Assembly (NCBI GenBank): GCA_015039315.1
Contig: WIDE01000005.1
Coordinates: forward strand, 462,833-526,832
Origin: Clavulina sp. PMI_390
Taxonomy: Eukaryota > Basidiomycota > Agaricomycetes > Cantharellales > Hydnaceae
Reading direction: 5' to 3'
Length of the DNA stretch: 64,000 nucleotides
Part shown: piece by piece, positions 23,607 through 35,196 of the stretch
Layout: every line of letters begins with the position of its first letter
Numbering within the stretch: the first letter of the stretch is position 1
Translations under genes and position numbers: made by a program
Notes under the pieces: model-generated
Seen by the model: the letters and a program-made list of their open reading frames with translations, nothing else
The model's database searches: none
Told to the model about the DNA's origin: nothing

Positions 23607-25756
23607 TTAGACTGTAGCGAATGCCTCCTCTCCGAGCAATGCCTTGAGCTGTTCCGCGGGTGGAAGGATCTCAGGCTGGTAAACGGCGTTACGAGCTTCC
23701 TCCAACATCTGGCCAGATGGGCTTATTAGTCAAGAGAATTTAATCAAAAGGAAACGGCCGAACCTCATCAGCAAGAATAGAGTCTTCAAGCAAGGCCTGA
23801 GAAGCACTAATGCTGCAGTCGGGAGGAGGTGGACCACTGGGACCACAGCCCGCGCCACCACAGTTGCAGCCCGAACCATGCTTTCCGCCTTCTCCCTCAG
23901 GATCAGATGGGGGCAGAGCAGCGCCATTAGATGCTACGCTCTCCAGTCCCGCGGCCTTCAGCGCGGCCTAGATGCAAGCTCAGTTTCTGGAGAGTGGTTG
24001 AATTGGATATATGAAACGACTTACTCGCCATGCTTCTCGTTCCTTGTCGAATATATCTGTACCATTTTACTCGCTTAGAGTCATGTGGGAGTCAGCTCAA
24101 GCATAATTTGGGACTTACAAGCAGTTGGCGTGATTTGATCGACAGATCGATGATCCAGAAAGATCCCGACAAGGTCCTGCGTTTGAGCCCTGTTGATCTT
24201 GTTAATGGGAATATACGAGCCGCCAGATCTCCGTGAATAGACTAATACTGACTTATAGTTGCGACCTTGGAGTTGGTGTGTATGCCAGACCAGATCTACG
24301 GCATACGTGGGATATACTTTTGGAAGGTGTGGGAGCAATGTCAACTTGACGAACAAGCGATAGGCGCGGATGGCATCTTCAAATTCCTTTGTTTCGCCCT
24401 GCAGGATCGAAGGGCGATACATGCCTCGACCGCTTGAAATCACTGCAAATTCGCCCTGGAGGGCCGCCTAGTATAGAAATAGCTGAGTCGGTGTAGTGGC
24501 AACCAATAAAGCAAATAACCTTGTAGATGAGATCGGCAGAGAAGCGACTCGGTTGCATGTACGGTCGAAGAAGGTTGTCAATACTATGAAACCCTGCCTT
24601 TAGTCGAAGCCAAATGGACTCAGACTGGTACTAAGACCTACTTAGCCTTCATAAGCTTGCTGGTTGGATCTTCGAAAAGGCGACGCCGAGCTTCAGCCAT
24701 ATTCCAAGAAAGTCTGTCTCCAAGTTCGTTGGTAGGGTCGCCTAGAGTTTTGACAACCTCTGCTGCTATTGCAGAGGCCGTCGAGAGCTGTGCATTGCCC
24801 ACTCCTCCCAAAATTGTACCCCTGAGAGGAATTGAAGAGTTAGCATCCAATAGTACAAATGTGTAAGAAGTGATATAGTGCTCACGCAAGGAACGTTTGG
24901 TTCAATTCTCGAGCAATCGTCAGATCGTTCACAAATTTCTTTACACAAAGAGAATTATTGTCGATGCTGAACTGGCAGCTAGGACAGACATGGGCGAAGG
25001 CAGGCTCAGCAAAGCCTGTACCGACAGAGGATGGGATCTCAGACTGAGTCCATGGAACGGCAACGAGCTCGTCGCATCGAGGGCACATCACCCGAGGTAT
25101 CTGGTGATCATTTTCAATATCGAATGGTAGCTGTGTGGCCGACTCCCAGAGACGGATTTGTGCTTCAGATGGAGTAAAATTCCCGTCCATATCAATAAGA
25201 GTTTTCTAAATGGTTGCAGCAAATTAGTCAATCTTGGCGAGCGATGTACAGATTTGGAGTATCAGCTTACCATGTGACCGAGCGGAAATTCTGGGAGTTT
25301 GGAAAGTGCGGGGACTCGGAAGCTGGCATCCTCATCGAAAGTCCATGGAGCAAGTAAATATCCGTGAAGGATACTAAGGACGTCAAGTGGTGGCACCTCC
25401 TCCAGCGAAAATGGAGCGTTGCTCGCCCTGAGCAGAACGATCTTCTCTAGCCAGACTTCAAAACGGGCCAAGGCTTTGTGAAGGAATACTCGGACGGGAA
25501 CAACAGGGGACTTGATTCCGGTCGCAATATCTTTCTCAACAAAGTGAGGAGCAACAGGTGAGAGCAGTTTTTGGATAGCTTGATAGAACCTAAGATGGTC
25601 CTGGATAGCTTGCGCGGAGAATGAAGGGGTATAGCGAGAGAATTTCTCTGCGAAGTGGTGCAGGAGAGAGCGTTGCGAGTCACTATATGAAACAGCCGCT
25701 TTCTGGGTTGGCGCGATCGAGGAGTTGTTCGGAGACGCAGACGCTGACAAGAGCAT
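23607..25756 (-). CDS. Glycine-rich-domain/DUF1399-like protein, copy 2
   Basis: The ATG at 25756 starts MLLSASASPNNSSIAPT. The protein parallels copy 1 throughout: FYQAIQKLLSPVAPHFVEKD, EVPPLDVLSILHGYLLAPW, FDEDASFRVPALSKLPEFPL, CPRCDELVAVPWTQSE, VCPSCQFSIDNNSLCVKKFV and YPTYAVDLVWHTHQLQGRNY, with a last exon MLEEARNAVYQPEILPPAEQ ending at 23607. Compared with copy 1 it keeps a glycine/cysteine-rich stretch (HGSGCNCGGAGCGPSG) near 23840-23885, a hallmark of glycine-rich-domain proteins. The CPRC...CPSC spacing would suit one zinc ion. The biochemical role is unknown. It is divergently transcribed from the MLKL-like gene at 26611. Confidence 0.7.
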
Positions 25757-26610
25757 TGTGGGTATTGTGGATAGGGGGATTGGATGGTGAAGTAGGAGCC
25801 CGATGGATGATATGCTATGGAAGGTTGGCGCTTCATATTATGCTCCTATCATGGCAGCAGGGGAGAGATAGTACAGCACTGATTTGCCATCATGATGAGC
25901 ATGACATGATATTGAGGGGAGAAGGCGCAGCACATGGCCGGTTGAGAATAGTGCAATTTGATGTAGGCGCTTCTTCCACCAAACGGTCTGAAGTTCCTAG
26001 TTTCAGTAGGAACCCAGAAGCTTCGGAGGATTCCGCTGAACTAAACGCAAATCAGCAGTATAATCTTCGGCCTCGCGATATAGAAACCAGGGAGCAAAGG
26101 ATTCTGGTCATCAATGAGGGTATCATAGGCCACATTGTCGTAATAGGCTGAGGCTACGTTGCGTTGCGCCAAATCACAAGCACAAACACGAGGCTGCAAA
26201 GGGTGGCCCGGATCTATTGCTTCCAGATCTGGTACTCTCACAACTTTGCCTTGAACCTGGGACTCCATTCGAAAAAACGCCTTCGTTTTCGGCTTGAGTG
26301 TATTATCGGCGGTTTCCGATTCAGATCGAGTGCTGGAAACCGGGGCAGCAAATTGTTCCAGCAATGAGCACATATCCGTCGACATTCATTCAGTAGCCGC
26401 AGAATTCGCATAAACAATGCTGTGCAGGAATCTCATGTTGCGCTCGGGTGGAATAACCGCAGCCACCAGTAGTGACTCCGAGCAGTGCTGCCTCATGGCC
26501 ATGGGGAGCAGTGCTCCTGCATCATCCTTGCCAGCCTTGCGTATGACTCTGATGAACGATTACATATACACAGCGAGTCGTGCTTTCGTGAACTCTTCGC
26601 AACCAGCGCT
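25757..26610. promoter_or_regulatory. Shared upstream region of divergent pair 2
   Basis: Some 850 bp lie between the two starts. Open frames at 25621-26151 (+) and 26041-26385 (-) overlap gene ends or lack motifs. It corresponds in position to 19316-20287. No obvious sequence element shared by the two intervals was found by eye. Confidence 0.42.
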
Positions 26611-29230
26611 ATGGCCCCAAAGATCATGCGAAACTTTCCTGGCGTCTTGCACAGCGGCTGGGATCTCCAAGACGCAATTCTCTTAGCCAGAATCATGAAT
26701 CGTGCCAGCTTGCTCCCCGTTGTCGCGGCTGGTCCTCTGAACATGGTTGCAGCCCTTGCTCTCTCCATTATCAATCTATCACGAGTATGGTCCTGCTTCT
26801 TTCAGGCTGATTGATTGCCGTATTGACTTCCTGATCTAGAGAACCAGAGCCGCTCAGCGATCATGCCGAGCTCTCGCCGAAAAATGCACACGTCTCGCCT
26901 TTTCTCTCGCAGAAGCGACATTTGGAGGCGAGAGTCCATCTGAACAGTTGCTTCACCGAGTCAATGAAATTTTGCAGTGAGTCACTTTGTCCAATGCGCC
27001 ATCAGTTGCGCTCAAATTCATCCAGGCTCCTTCGCGGCGTCGACTCTGCAATGTCAAACCTCATCCACCGACGGCTGCGGTGGTTTGAACGATGGAGAGT
27101 GACCTATATTGAGGAGGACTTGAAGGACTATGATGCTCGAATCACAGAAGCTCTGGCAATGTTTATGGTCAGTACGTAGCGCTTGTTCATTGAAGATACG
27201 GTTATATATTCTTTTCACAGACTGGGGCCATCATCGATATTTATAAACATACAACACAGCTCGTGGCTTCGCCTCCTCAAAACGAGCTCGAAACAGAGGT
27301 TCGTCTTAAATTCTTTGATAGAAATTCTAGTTCATATGCTAACCTCTTCTCCTAGGTCGAGGAGATTCGGAGGGCCGATGTTCTGTTTGAGGAATGTATG
27401 GGGCCAAACTCCGACGGAATTCCAGTTTACCGGGGTAAATTGAGGCGAAATGGGGTCCGAGTAATTATCAAGGAGTATAGAAACACGCCACGACAACAGT
27501 TTCTCAAAGATCTCGACCGGCTGTATCCTGTGGTGTGAGTAATGGTATCTCTTGGTGCTCATGATACTCTCGGCCTGATAGCTTTCACATAGACATCCAA
27601 ACCTTCCGATGGTAATCGCGAAATCTGTAGACAAGGAGCCCATACCATATGTGCTTTTAGAATACGGTCAGTCATTTGGCTTAAACTCTGTCCGCACCCT
27701 GACGAGGCCCTTGATCAGCCGCCTCTGGGAGTGCCCGGCTATACTTGAAGAAACAAATTGCTGGAGATCCTCTTGCGTCAATCATTGCTTGCATTCGGTT
27801 GATCAGTGATGTTATGGTAAGAATCCAGAATTCTCCATTTGAACATCATGCTAACCGGAAATCCGACTAGTCTGCGCTGCAATATATCGTGAACTCAAAT
27901 AGGTTTGAGGCGTACGACATAGAAAACTGTACAGACGTAGGTCACTTTAGGTTTTCTGTAGTCCCCACGAGCCCATAACGACTCTTCACAGGTCTCCCGG
28001 TATTCTATAACTGGTGATCGCAAAGTCCTTATTGGACAGGACCTTGTGACTCGCAACCCATTGAAAACTTCGATAATACCGGAAAACCAGAGTCTCGCCA
28101 CATGGTTGAAGGCCAAAGCCTGGTTTATCGTAATGGATGTAGGTTCTCCTTCCCATTGGTGTATATTATATATTAATCGCTCACTATAGCTACTATATGG
28201 AGGAGCTAATGTCATTGATTGGACTAATTGGGACAGTGAGTTTCGGCCATCTACTCAAGCCGAAATGCGCCATTTATCTCCTTGACTTAGCAATCCGCAC
28301 GACCGCCCCTCACCTTCGACCAATCCTGACTATGGTCACATTTAAGTGTCCTTCATTCGATACTATGGTGTCTCGATTCCGATCCGTTGTCCACGAGATA
28401 AATCTTAGAGAAGATGAGCTGACATACAAGGATATCCGACAAGCGATTGTCAGTTTGCCATCCCTCGTCCCCACGTACATGTATAAGCCTCCAGTTCCTC
28501 TCGATGTTGTCGTTGGCGACATTGGTTACATGCATGGTGGCCAGTTTATAAGGCTTGGCTCCATTAGGCCAAGTATTCGTAAAATAAGCCCCTTGCCTGA
28601 GTATATTCTTACCACACCCGACGTAACAAGCAGGGAAGAATCTGAAGGTGTCATTCGGTAAGCCTCCCTGCGGTGAGCTCGGGCGGTAGTACTCATCTTG
28701 CTCACATTCTTTTCAAAGACGTGAGATTCGAGCCGCTCATTACGCTGAGATTGCTCGATGGGGGGAATCCGAATATGTCGAAGATGTTCAGACATATTGG
28801 GAATTTTTTGTAGCCGCGACACGGAGTCTATTTTCGGAACTAGGACCTGAGCATGATGGTGTACGGGTATCCGACTTGATTTTAGGTGATGACCTTTTTG
28901 TATAACCGGAAATACTACTCTAACAGCCACATTCGACCTTAGTTACTACAGTTGGGAACGACTATCGCTTAGGAGTCTACCGGTACACTGTCGTGTGTGA
29001 CTCAACTCCACCAGACCTCGTCTTCTTCCAATTTACAACACCAGGGCATTCTCGAGCGGTTGAGTGGCAGCCTCAAGGAACTTCGGTCAAGGATCCTCAA
29101 ATATTTACTGTGGATGAAAGGTCGGTTCTGTTGAGATATCATGTACGTCGTGCTAATTGATCATAATGCCCATCACTGCTGTAGGTATCCTCAGTATATC
29201 GGGTTCCTTCAAATGGAAGAGAATGATTAG
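26611..29230 (+). CDS. MLKL-like helical bundle plus pseudokinase protein, copy 2
   Basis: Same architecture as 20288-23022. The ATG at 26611 gives MAPKIMRNFPGVLHSGW, then LLPVVAAGPLNMVAALALSI, SCRALAEKCTRLAFSLAEA, LLRGVDSAMSNLIHRRLRWF and EEDLKDYDARITEALAMFM (helical bundle and brace). The kinase N-lobe has VYRGKLRRNGVRVIIKEY, FLKDLDRLYPVV joined to HPNLPMVIAKSV, and PYVLLEYG at the hinge. alphaE is ALQYIVNSNRFEAYDIENCT, where HRD is AYD with no catalytic-loop Lys; the DFG position reads VLIGQDLV. The C-terminal region has DIGYMHGGQFIRLGSI, AHYAEIARWGESEYVEDVQT, DYRLGVYRYTVV and SRAVEWQPQG, and the protein ends YIGFLQMEEND at 29230. It is clearly diverged from copy 1 yet colinear, so both are probably under selection. 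Upstream ATGs exist in frame. No experimental function is known to me. Confidence 0.68.
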
Positions 29231-29398
29231 AGTTGTGTTGAAGGAATAGATCACAATCCCCAACGTATCAGGAAACCATAATCCCTCTGGAGTCTGCGTC
29301 TTGGCGCTAGATGAATGCTTACAGGGAAAATCTTGCTCATTGTCTTCGTGGTAATACATGACATCTCATCAAGAGACACTGATCATTGGCTCGGCCTG

Positions 29399-32063
29399 CT
29401 AGTCGCGAAAAACCTTGTGGTCCCGCTCGTCGCCGTCTCTGCTCTCCTCTTGTGCTTCTGCGGCATCAGCTACCAAAACACCGCCCGCGGCGGGACGCTT
29501 CATTTGGGCAAATGCAACCGCATCCTTCCTACCCTTCTCAACATCCACCCCAAACCATATTACCAGGGAGGCAGCCGCAGCGAGCGCAAAGAGAAAGGGG
29601 AACCCTTTCCAGTTGTTTCCGTTGGCGTTGTTGATGATGGCTTGGATCACGTTTGGGCCAATGATCGAGGACGCGCGATTTGAAAGGCCGAAAAGCCCAA
29701 AGAACATATTCTCGAACCCGGGAGGTGTGAGTTCGCTCATCATGGTTTGACCTGAGTGTTGTGTTATGGGTTAGGGACTCAGACTCGAGGACTAAGGGGA
29801 TCCGACATACTGAAAGCGTAATATGGCGCTTGGAATAGCCCAAAGAATACGTTATAGGCCCAAAATTCCCATTTTTGATGAAATCCTGGTGAACAAGGCG
29901 TCTTAGAGGGTGGTCGTTAATTGGATTACCGCTTGGACCTCACCAAAATTTTGCGTCCAAATTCTGTTCTCGTCATATCGTTCAGCAAACCATTGGTAAA
30001 CTGAGGGCTGGCTTCGGCGGTTTCGGTGCACTCACCCAATCATTCCCCATAGTGGGATCAAGACAGTCGCAATGTTCGTTACAAAAAACTGGAAGTGAGA
30101 CGCTTCATTAGATGATCGTTGCCACAATGTACGAAATCAACAACTAACCATCTTTTTGGTGTCGATCTTCCAGTATCTTTGAATATACCAAAATCCGAGT
30201 GTACTAGCAATGGAAGTGATCGCCTGCGAGAGGCCAAGATAGGTATTCTGCAAGAACGAGAACGTGAACTTATTATTCTGGCAGATGGACACCAGAGTTC
30301 CTGTGGTGTTGAGGGCATCGGCTAGGAGGAAGAATGATGCTAGATAGACGAATGTGAAAGGAAGCTTTTTGTACTGCTTCAGAGCTTCCCAGATCTAGAA
30401 TTATATCAGAAATCGGAGGCCTGCTCAATCTTTGGAGTTCACATGCTTGAGTAGCAGTGGCAACATACCTGAATCCAGCCCAGCGTAAGGTAGTGTTGGC
30501 CTTTCGGTAGCTTGGGCCCGGGACGGGGTCGTTGGAATATGACTGGGGAGGCTACGTCAAGAACGTGTTCATTAAATGGGAGGTGGACAACACTCACACC
30601 ACCAGATGCCCGTTATCACCCAGTATCCGTTCACAAGAACAAGGACGTAGTTATCCACTTTGGGGTTGTCTGCTAGTGGTAACAGAAGAGACAAGTTGAG
30701 GCACAATGTGAATAGATAACTGCACATAAGACCAGATAAGCATATTGGACGGAGGTACTGTCTTGCTATCTCACCCAATGTTGCTATGAACCTATAAGAT
30801 TTCTGCGATTGGTGTCTTAAATGGGACAAAACCGTGGGCAGGACCAACGTACTGTGCTAATATTGCTGATTCTGTTCTTCTCTAAGCTCTCGCCTTTTTC
30901 ATATTCCTCGGCAGTGATCTCCTTGTTTTCATACTTGTGTCTAAGCGCTCGAGCCTCTGGTGTGTTTCTCGCCAGTCGTGGAAAGATGGCGGCGTAGAAG
31001 ACGAGGGTCGCGCCATCTATGACGGGGAAACAAGCCCTTCAGCTTGTACATTTTCCTTGGTTAGAGGGAGAGAAACTCATACACGAAATGAACTGCGGGA
31101 GCACGTAAATATGAGTATCGGCTCGCTGTCAAATGGACAAAGGTGGACATACAGAAACCATGTATAAGCCCATCGCCAATCGCCATCGACTAGCAGCTAG
31201 ATCGGGGTGTCAATGCACGCTGTATAGCAGAGCTGATTCAGAACAGCTTACCAGTAAGTGACATAGAAGCGAATTGCCCTGCCCAACAGACTGGTGTTGT
31301 GTTAGCACTACAGCTTCATTGTTAGGGGTTGGTATGGTCGAGCTCACTGAGCGTCCAGACGAGTAGTAGATATCGCCCAACAGAGCCGTAATCGGCAGCT
31401 GGGCCAACGGTGGTGAAGATGAGGGTCATGAACATGAATCTTGGAGGCCAAATCTCAATATTACGATGATCGTCGGTCGACAGCGCAATAGCACTCACGA
31501 AAGCCCGTTAGCGATTAAGACGATGGAGCTGACGCTCTTGTGGCCGTTGAGCCAAGGAAGGACGCAATTTCCAGAAAAGTCTGCATCAAGACAGCTCGAT
31601 CCAGGACCACGAGCAGCGTCATAGCCTGTCATCGTAGGAAGTAGTTCGAGGTGATAAGGTTTGGGTGTCCGTTTCTACAGGCAATAGGGCGTACCAGCTG
31701 CCGTCGCTAGGCTTTGGAAGAGAGTCATCGAGAAACCATTGGGCCCAACTCCGTTCTGTCAATAGATTTATTTGATGATAAGAATGTGGTCATGATCAGG
31801 TCAAGACGTGGGGAAGCGGCTGGTGAACCGGAGGAGGGGTCGGCGATTCCACTCACGTCACCATTATAGTACATATAGTAGGACCACAATTCTTTGCGAT
31901 CCACTACTGGGCCATCATAAGCAGCTGCTGCAATGATAGCGTCGTCGGCGATTTCTGCCTCAGCTTGGAGTCGAGCTGTTGCAACATCCAGGCTGTTCTT
32001 CAAGTCTGGGATATGTTCAGAGTGGCCGGGAACGGGATTCACGGGAGGGGCCTCGGTAGTCAT
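29399..32063 (-). CDS. Atg22-like vacuolar MFS transporter, copy 2
   Basis: The ATG at 32063 opens MTTEAPPVNPVPGHSEHIPD, a soluble tail before DRKELWSYYMYYNGD, which joins NGVGPNGFSMTLFQSLATAA, then YDAARGPGSSCLDADFSGNC and NGHKSVSSIVLIANGLS. The final exon has MSELTPPGFENMFFGLFGLS, RASSIIGPNVIQAIINNANG and NWKGFPFLFALAAAASLVIW, then a charged tail to 29399. These are the start and end blocks of Atg22, a vacuolar effluxer of amino acids. It is more conventional in sequence than copy 1. Its 3' end lies 168 bp from the stop of the MLKL-like copy 2 (convergent). Confidence 0.78.
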
Positions 32064-32313
32064 CACGCTCTGGATCGGAAACACCCCTTTACACCCTTGA
32101 GATAAGAGGAAGAAGAGGGCGCGCGAGCCATAAGTACACTGATTCCGAACCCACCTAGTACGTCACAAGGTTGTGTCACAAAGAAGCATAATACAGTTCC
32201 CTCGGCCCAATCGCCTTTGAGTGGAGTGTATGGAGAGACTATGGGCACAATAGAAAGTAATAGGGGCAAAAAGTACATGATTTGGTACTAGGGAAATACC
32301 ACGGAGTCTTGAG

Positions 32314-33412
32314 TTACAAAACAGGTGAGTAGGGAACTTGAACGTCAAGTGTGATAGATGCTTTCTGCACGTAATTTGCCCAACCAGGGAACTGCGCACA
32401 TCCAACAAGGACGAGCTCAGCACCTGGATTCTCCCAAAGGGTATCTAGGATTTGTTCCAATATTGGTTGACCCATCGTGAAGGACTCTCCGCTGCTCCAC
32501 TCTGCAAGTCCCCGCCCGCTATGAACCCCATGCTCATGGGATTGTGTTTTGAAAATAGTCCTGTTAGCCAAAGCCTCTCGGTCGGCTTCAGGGTCTTCCG
32601 GTCGACACACTAAAAGTTCAAACCAAGACCACGTCCCAGCGTTGGGCGAACTAACCCAGCCTTGGTGGGATCTATTAGAGAATACGGTTTTATAAGATAC
32701 CCTAAGAGAAAAAACATCTGGTACTCACGAAAACGTATCTGAATAAATCATCCGCTTTACTTTAGTGGAAGGTTCTTCTCATGAGCGATAGTCTCTTACG
32801 AATTGTAACCCCCCCAATAGACCGAAGTAGCTGCCTGTCAAAAGGGCCAGCAGTACAGAGGCTTTGCTCCATGAGAGGCCCCATTGATGTAATTCGTAGT
32901 GGTGATTCCCATGTTCGCTCAATCAATGTCGAATACTCGTGTAGGTGAACATCAAGGAAGTTGAGGATGAGGAGGACTAGTTCCACAGGAAGCGGAGGGC
33001 GATGCTGGCTGAAATGCAAGGGCACAATGTGTTCAATGGGAGCTAATTCGATGGCTCTAGGGGCCCGTCAAGCATGAGCTCACGATTCATCGCCCATCCT
33101 CAGAGCGCGAGAAATGCTCTCGACCAAGAATACGTCATGAATGTCTTGTAATCTGTGATTGAAACTTTAGGGGAGTTGGCGAGTGTGTTAAGAAGTTGCG
33201 CGATGTCCATGAATTTGAGGCCCTCACGTTCGGGCCAATCCCACCTGGTGGTGGCATGAACCACCACCATCGGGACCATGTAGACCATTGTCGAGAATGG
33301 ACGCCACGTTCCTTGAGATAGAGCGGAAGGCTCTGGACAGAACATTAGTAAAAGAACTGTTATGAACTGATTGGGGTGGTGAGGAGGATTGAGAATTGTT
33401 GTCTGAATCCAT
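32314..33412 (-). CDS. F-box-like protein of an agaricomycete family
   Basis: A three-part gene inferred by splicing. An exon ending QDIHDVFLVESISRALRMGD joins, across GTGAGC...TTTCAG (about 33090 to 33005), to HRPPLPVELVLLILNFLDVH, an F-box-like core. Next come TWESPLRITSMGPLMEQSL and, after two more introns, SHQGWVSSPNAGTWSWFELL and FKTQSHEHGVHSGRGLAEWS, ending WANYVQKASITLDVQVPY at 32314. The QGW...GTW-x-WFE and PGWxNYV blocks recur in agaricomycete F-box-like proteins I recognise but cannot name further. A role in SCF ubiquitin-ligase substrate choice would be the default inference. The start is uncertain: ATGs at 33412 and 33345 are in different frames, and the first splice is unresolved. 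Confidence 0.5.
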
Positions 33413-33833
33413 GACGTCGAAGCTCCACGTCCTTGGGCTACAGGGTTCAAGTTAGTTGACCTGCAGCCTGAAAACACGGGTGTATCGGGTGCCGGAGTAT
33501 CACCAAGAATTCCCTCAAACTTGTGGAGCGAGTAGATTAAAAATATAACGGGCGGCGTTCCCGACGACGTTTCAACCCGTTTGAGGATCGCGGAGGCTTT
33601 GTTTGGACGCGGGTATCACATGTGGGGAAAGCTATCACGTGACTCGTATCTCCGGCTTCCGCCATCATCCTCTCCTCGCCACTACGAACTCGTAGTTATT
33701 ATCTCGACCTTTTGCACCTGCAACAGCTCACTGTATCTGCGCCCTAAACCACACATTCATTTACCTCCCTCTTAACCAGCCTCCACTATCCCAAAGTCTC
33801 TCTAAACCCCTCCATCAATCCATATCACTACCA
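33413..33833. promoter_or_regulatory. Divergent upstream region, accessory/core boundary
   Basis: Lies between the F-box-like gene (-) and the small membrane protein gene (+). CT-rich tracts near 33760-33830 (cctccctcttaaccag, ctctctaaacccctcc) resemble fungal core-promoter pyrimidine tracts before the ATG at 33834. No coding signal. Confidence 0.5.
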
Positions 33834-34804
33834 TGTTCGCCCAAGCATCTACCCTCGTAAGTTCTCGTTCGATTGTCCGCCATATCAGACATTATGAGTC
33901 CTTTGTACTCCTATGTTCATAATCGCGCTATAGTCCTCTCTCCCCACCATGGTCATGTCAACCATCATCGCGCTTCTCTTCTTCACTCTCACCACTGTGC
34001 CTGTCGCCCAGGTCTGGGCCCGTTTCGCCTGTGAACGAGGTAGGCCCTTTAGTGAAACCCTCTCTATCATACCGTCTCTCATAATCTTCTGTCATAATCA
34101 CCACAGATGATCAGGGCACTTGCAACTATGACCCTATCATCATTCTCCTTGGAACCGCAGTCGCTGCATTCGCGCATGCCATAGCGGTTGCTCTGTTCGC
34201 TTGGACTCCCTTATCTTCTCCTCTCCGCAATAAACATCAGCGTAACATGTTTAATGCTTTCCTTTACGCATCCTTCTTCTTTGATATCATCCCATATGCG
34301 TATGCCCTGTGAGTCCACCTTCTCGTACCGGAAGTAGAGGTATCTGACTTGTGTTTCATCAAGCACCCTCATTCGGGGATTCGTACCCTTCTTGCAGGCA
34401 CTCACAATCACGTTCAATGTCCCATTCCTTCTGATTGTGCCATGTGAGTTCAGAGCTATGACAGTCCCGAAAGTGTGGTCTAGTCCTAGATTCTAATCAT
34501 CTGAATAGATCTCACTGCTGCTTACCGCGACCCAACATCGGATCTTGGTGCTCTTCTTCACCACATCCGTTCCCGACTTTCCAAGGACACCGGTAACAAC
34601 GGTCCGTGCCACTGCGGAGAGGACGCCTGCCTTCATGGCGCGCTTGAGAGAGCGTTTCTCATCGCTCCCAGCGGTGCATACGCTGAATGCGAATTCGATG
34701 AGAATGAAGACTCATCTCCTGCTACCCCACCATTCACATTCTTTGTCACAGCTCCACCTGAGGACAAAGAATACGTGCTTTTGCCTGTCACCCATCAAGT
34801 TTGA
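33834..34804 (+). CDS. Small multi-pass membrane protein, unknown function
   Basis: Five exons: MFAQASTL, then SSLPTMVMSTIIALLFFTLT with RFACER, then DDQGTCNYDPIIILLGTAVA, then TLIRGFVPFLQALTITFNVP, then LTAAYRDPTSDLGALLHHIR to the stop at 34804. Introns have clean GTAAGT/GTAGGC/GTGAGT/GTGAGT donors. Hydrophobic stretches near residues 13-30, 47-70, 85-105 and 110-130 suggest about four membrane helices; the C-terminal third is soluble, with a CHCGEDAC cysteine cluster. I recognise no family. The reading frame and splice sites are consistent enough to trust it as a gene. Confidence 0.65.
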
Positions 34805-35196
34805 GGTATACGTAACGCACTATACCTCAATCGGTCATTAATGACCCCGTCTCTGAACCACGGTCTCCGATTTCATGATTGTTCCATTGGTCCGAACTTT
34901 TGCCTGCCAAATTTCCTTTTTTTCCCCCGTAACCTCGCTTGATGTGAGATGCCACTTGTTAGCTAGGCTACTTCGTTTTGTCTGTCAATGAAGAACAGTC
35001 CATTCATACACATATATTTCTTCTGACGCGAGTCTGAGTCTACATTCGTAGTTCATGTTGAGCTGGCGCTCGTATCATCAATGAGCGCGTTGTTTACACC
35101 TGCTTGACGTATCAGATTCCAATCCCGCTATTCTCGCCAACTCGTCAACCGTCGACCTTCTGGACATTTTTATCTTTCTGAAAAACCCTGTCGCAT
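34805..35196. other. Intergenic region
   Basis: 3' flank of the membrane protein gene and promoter of the transporter. T-rich stretch near 34915-34925. Nothing coding seen. Confidence 0.5.
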
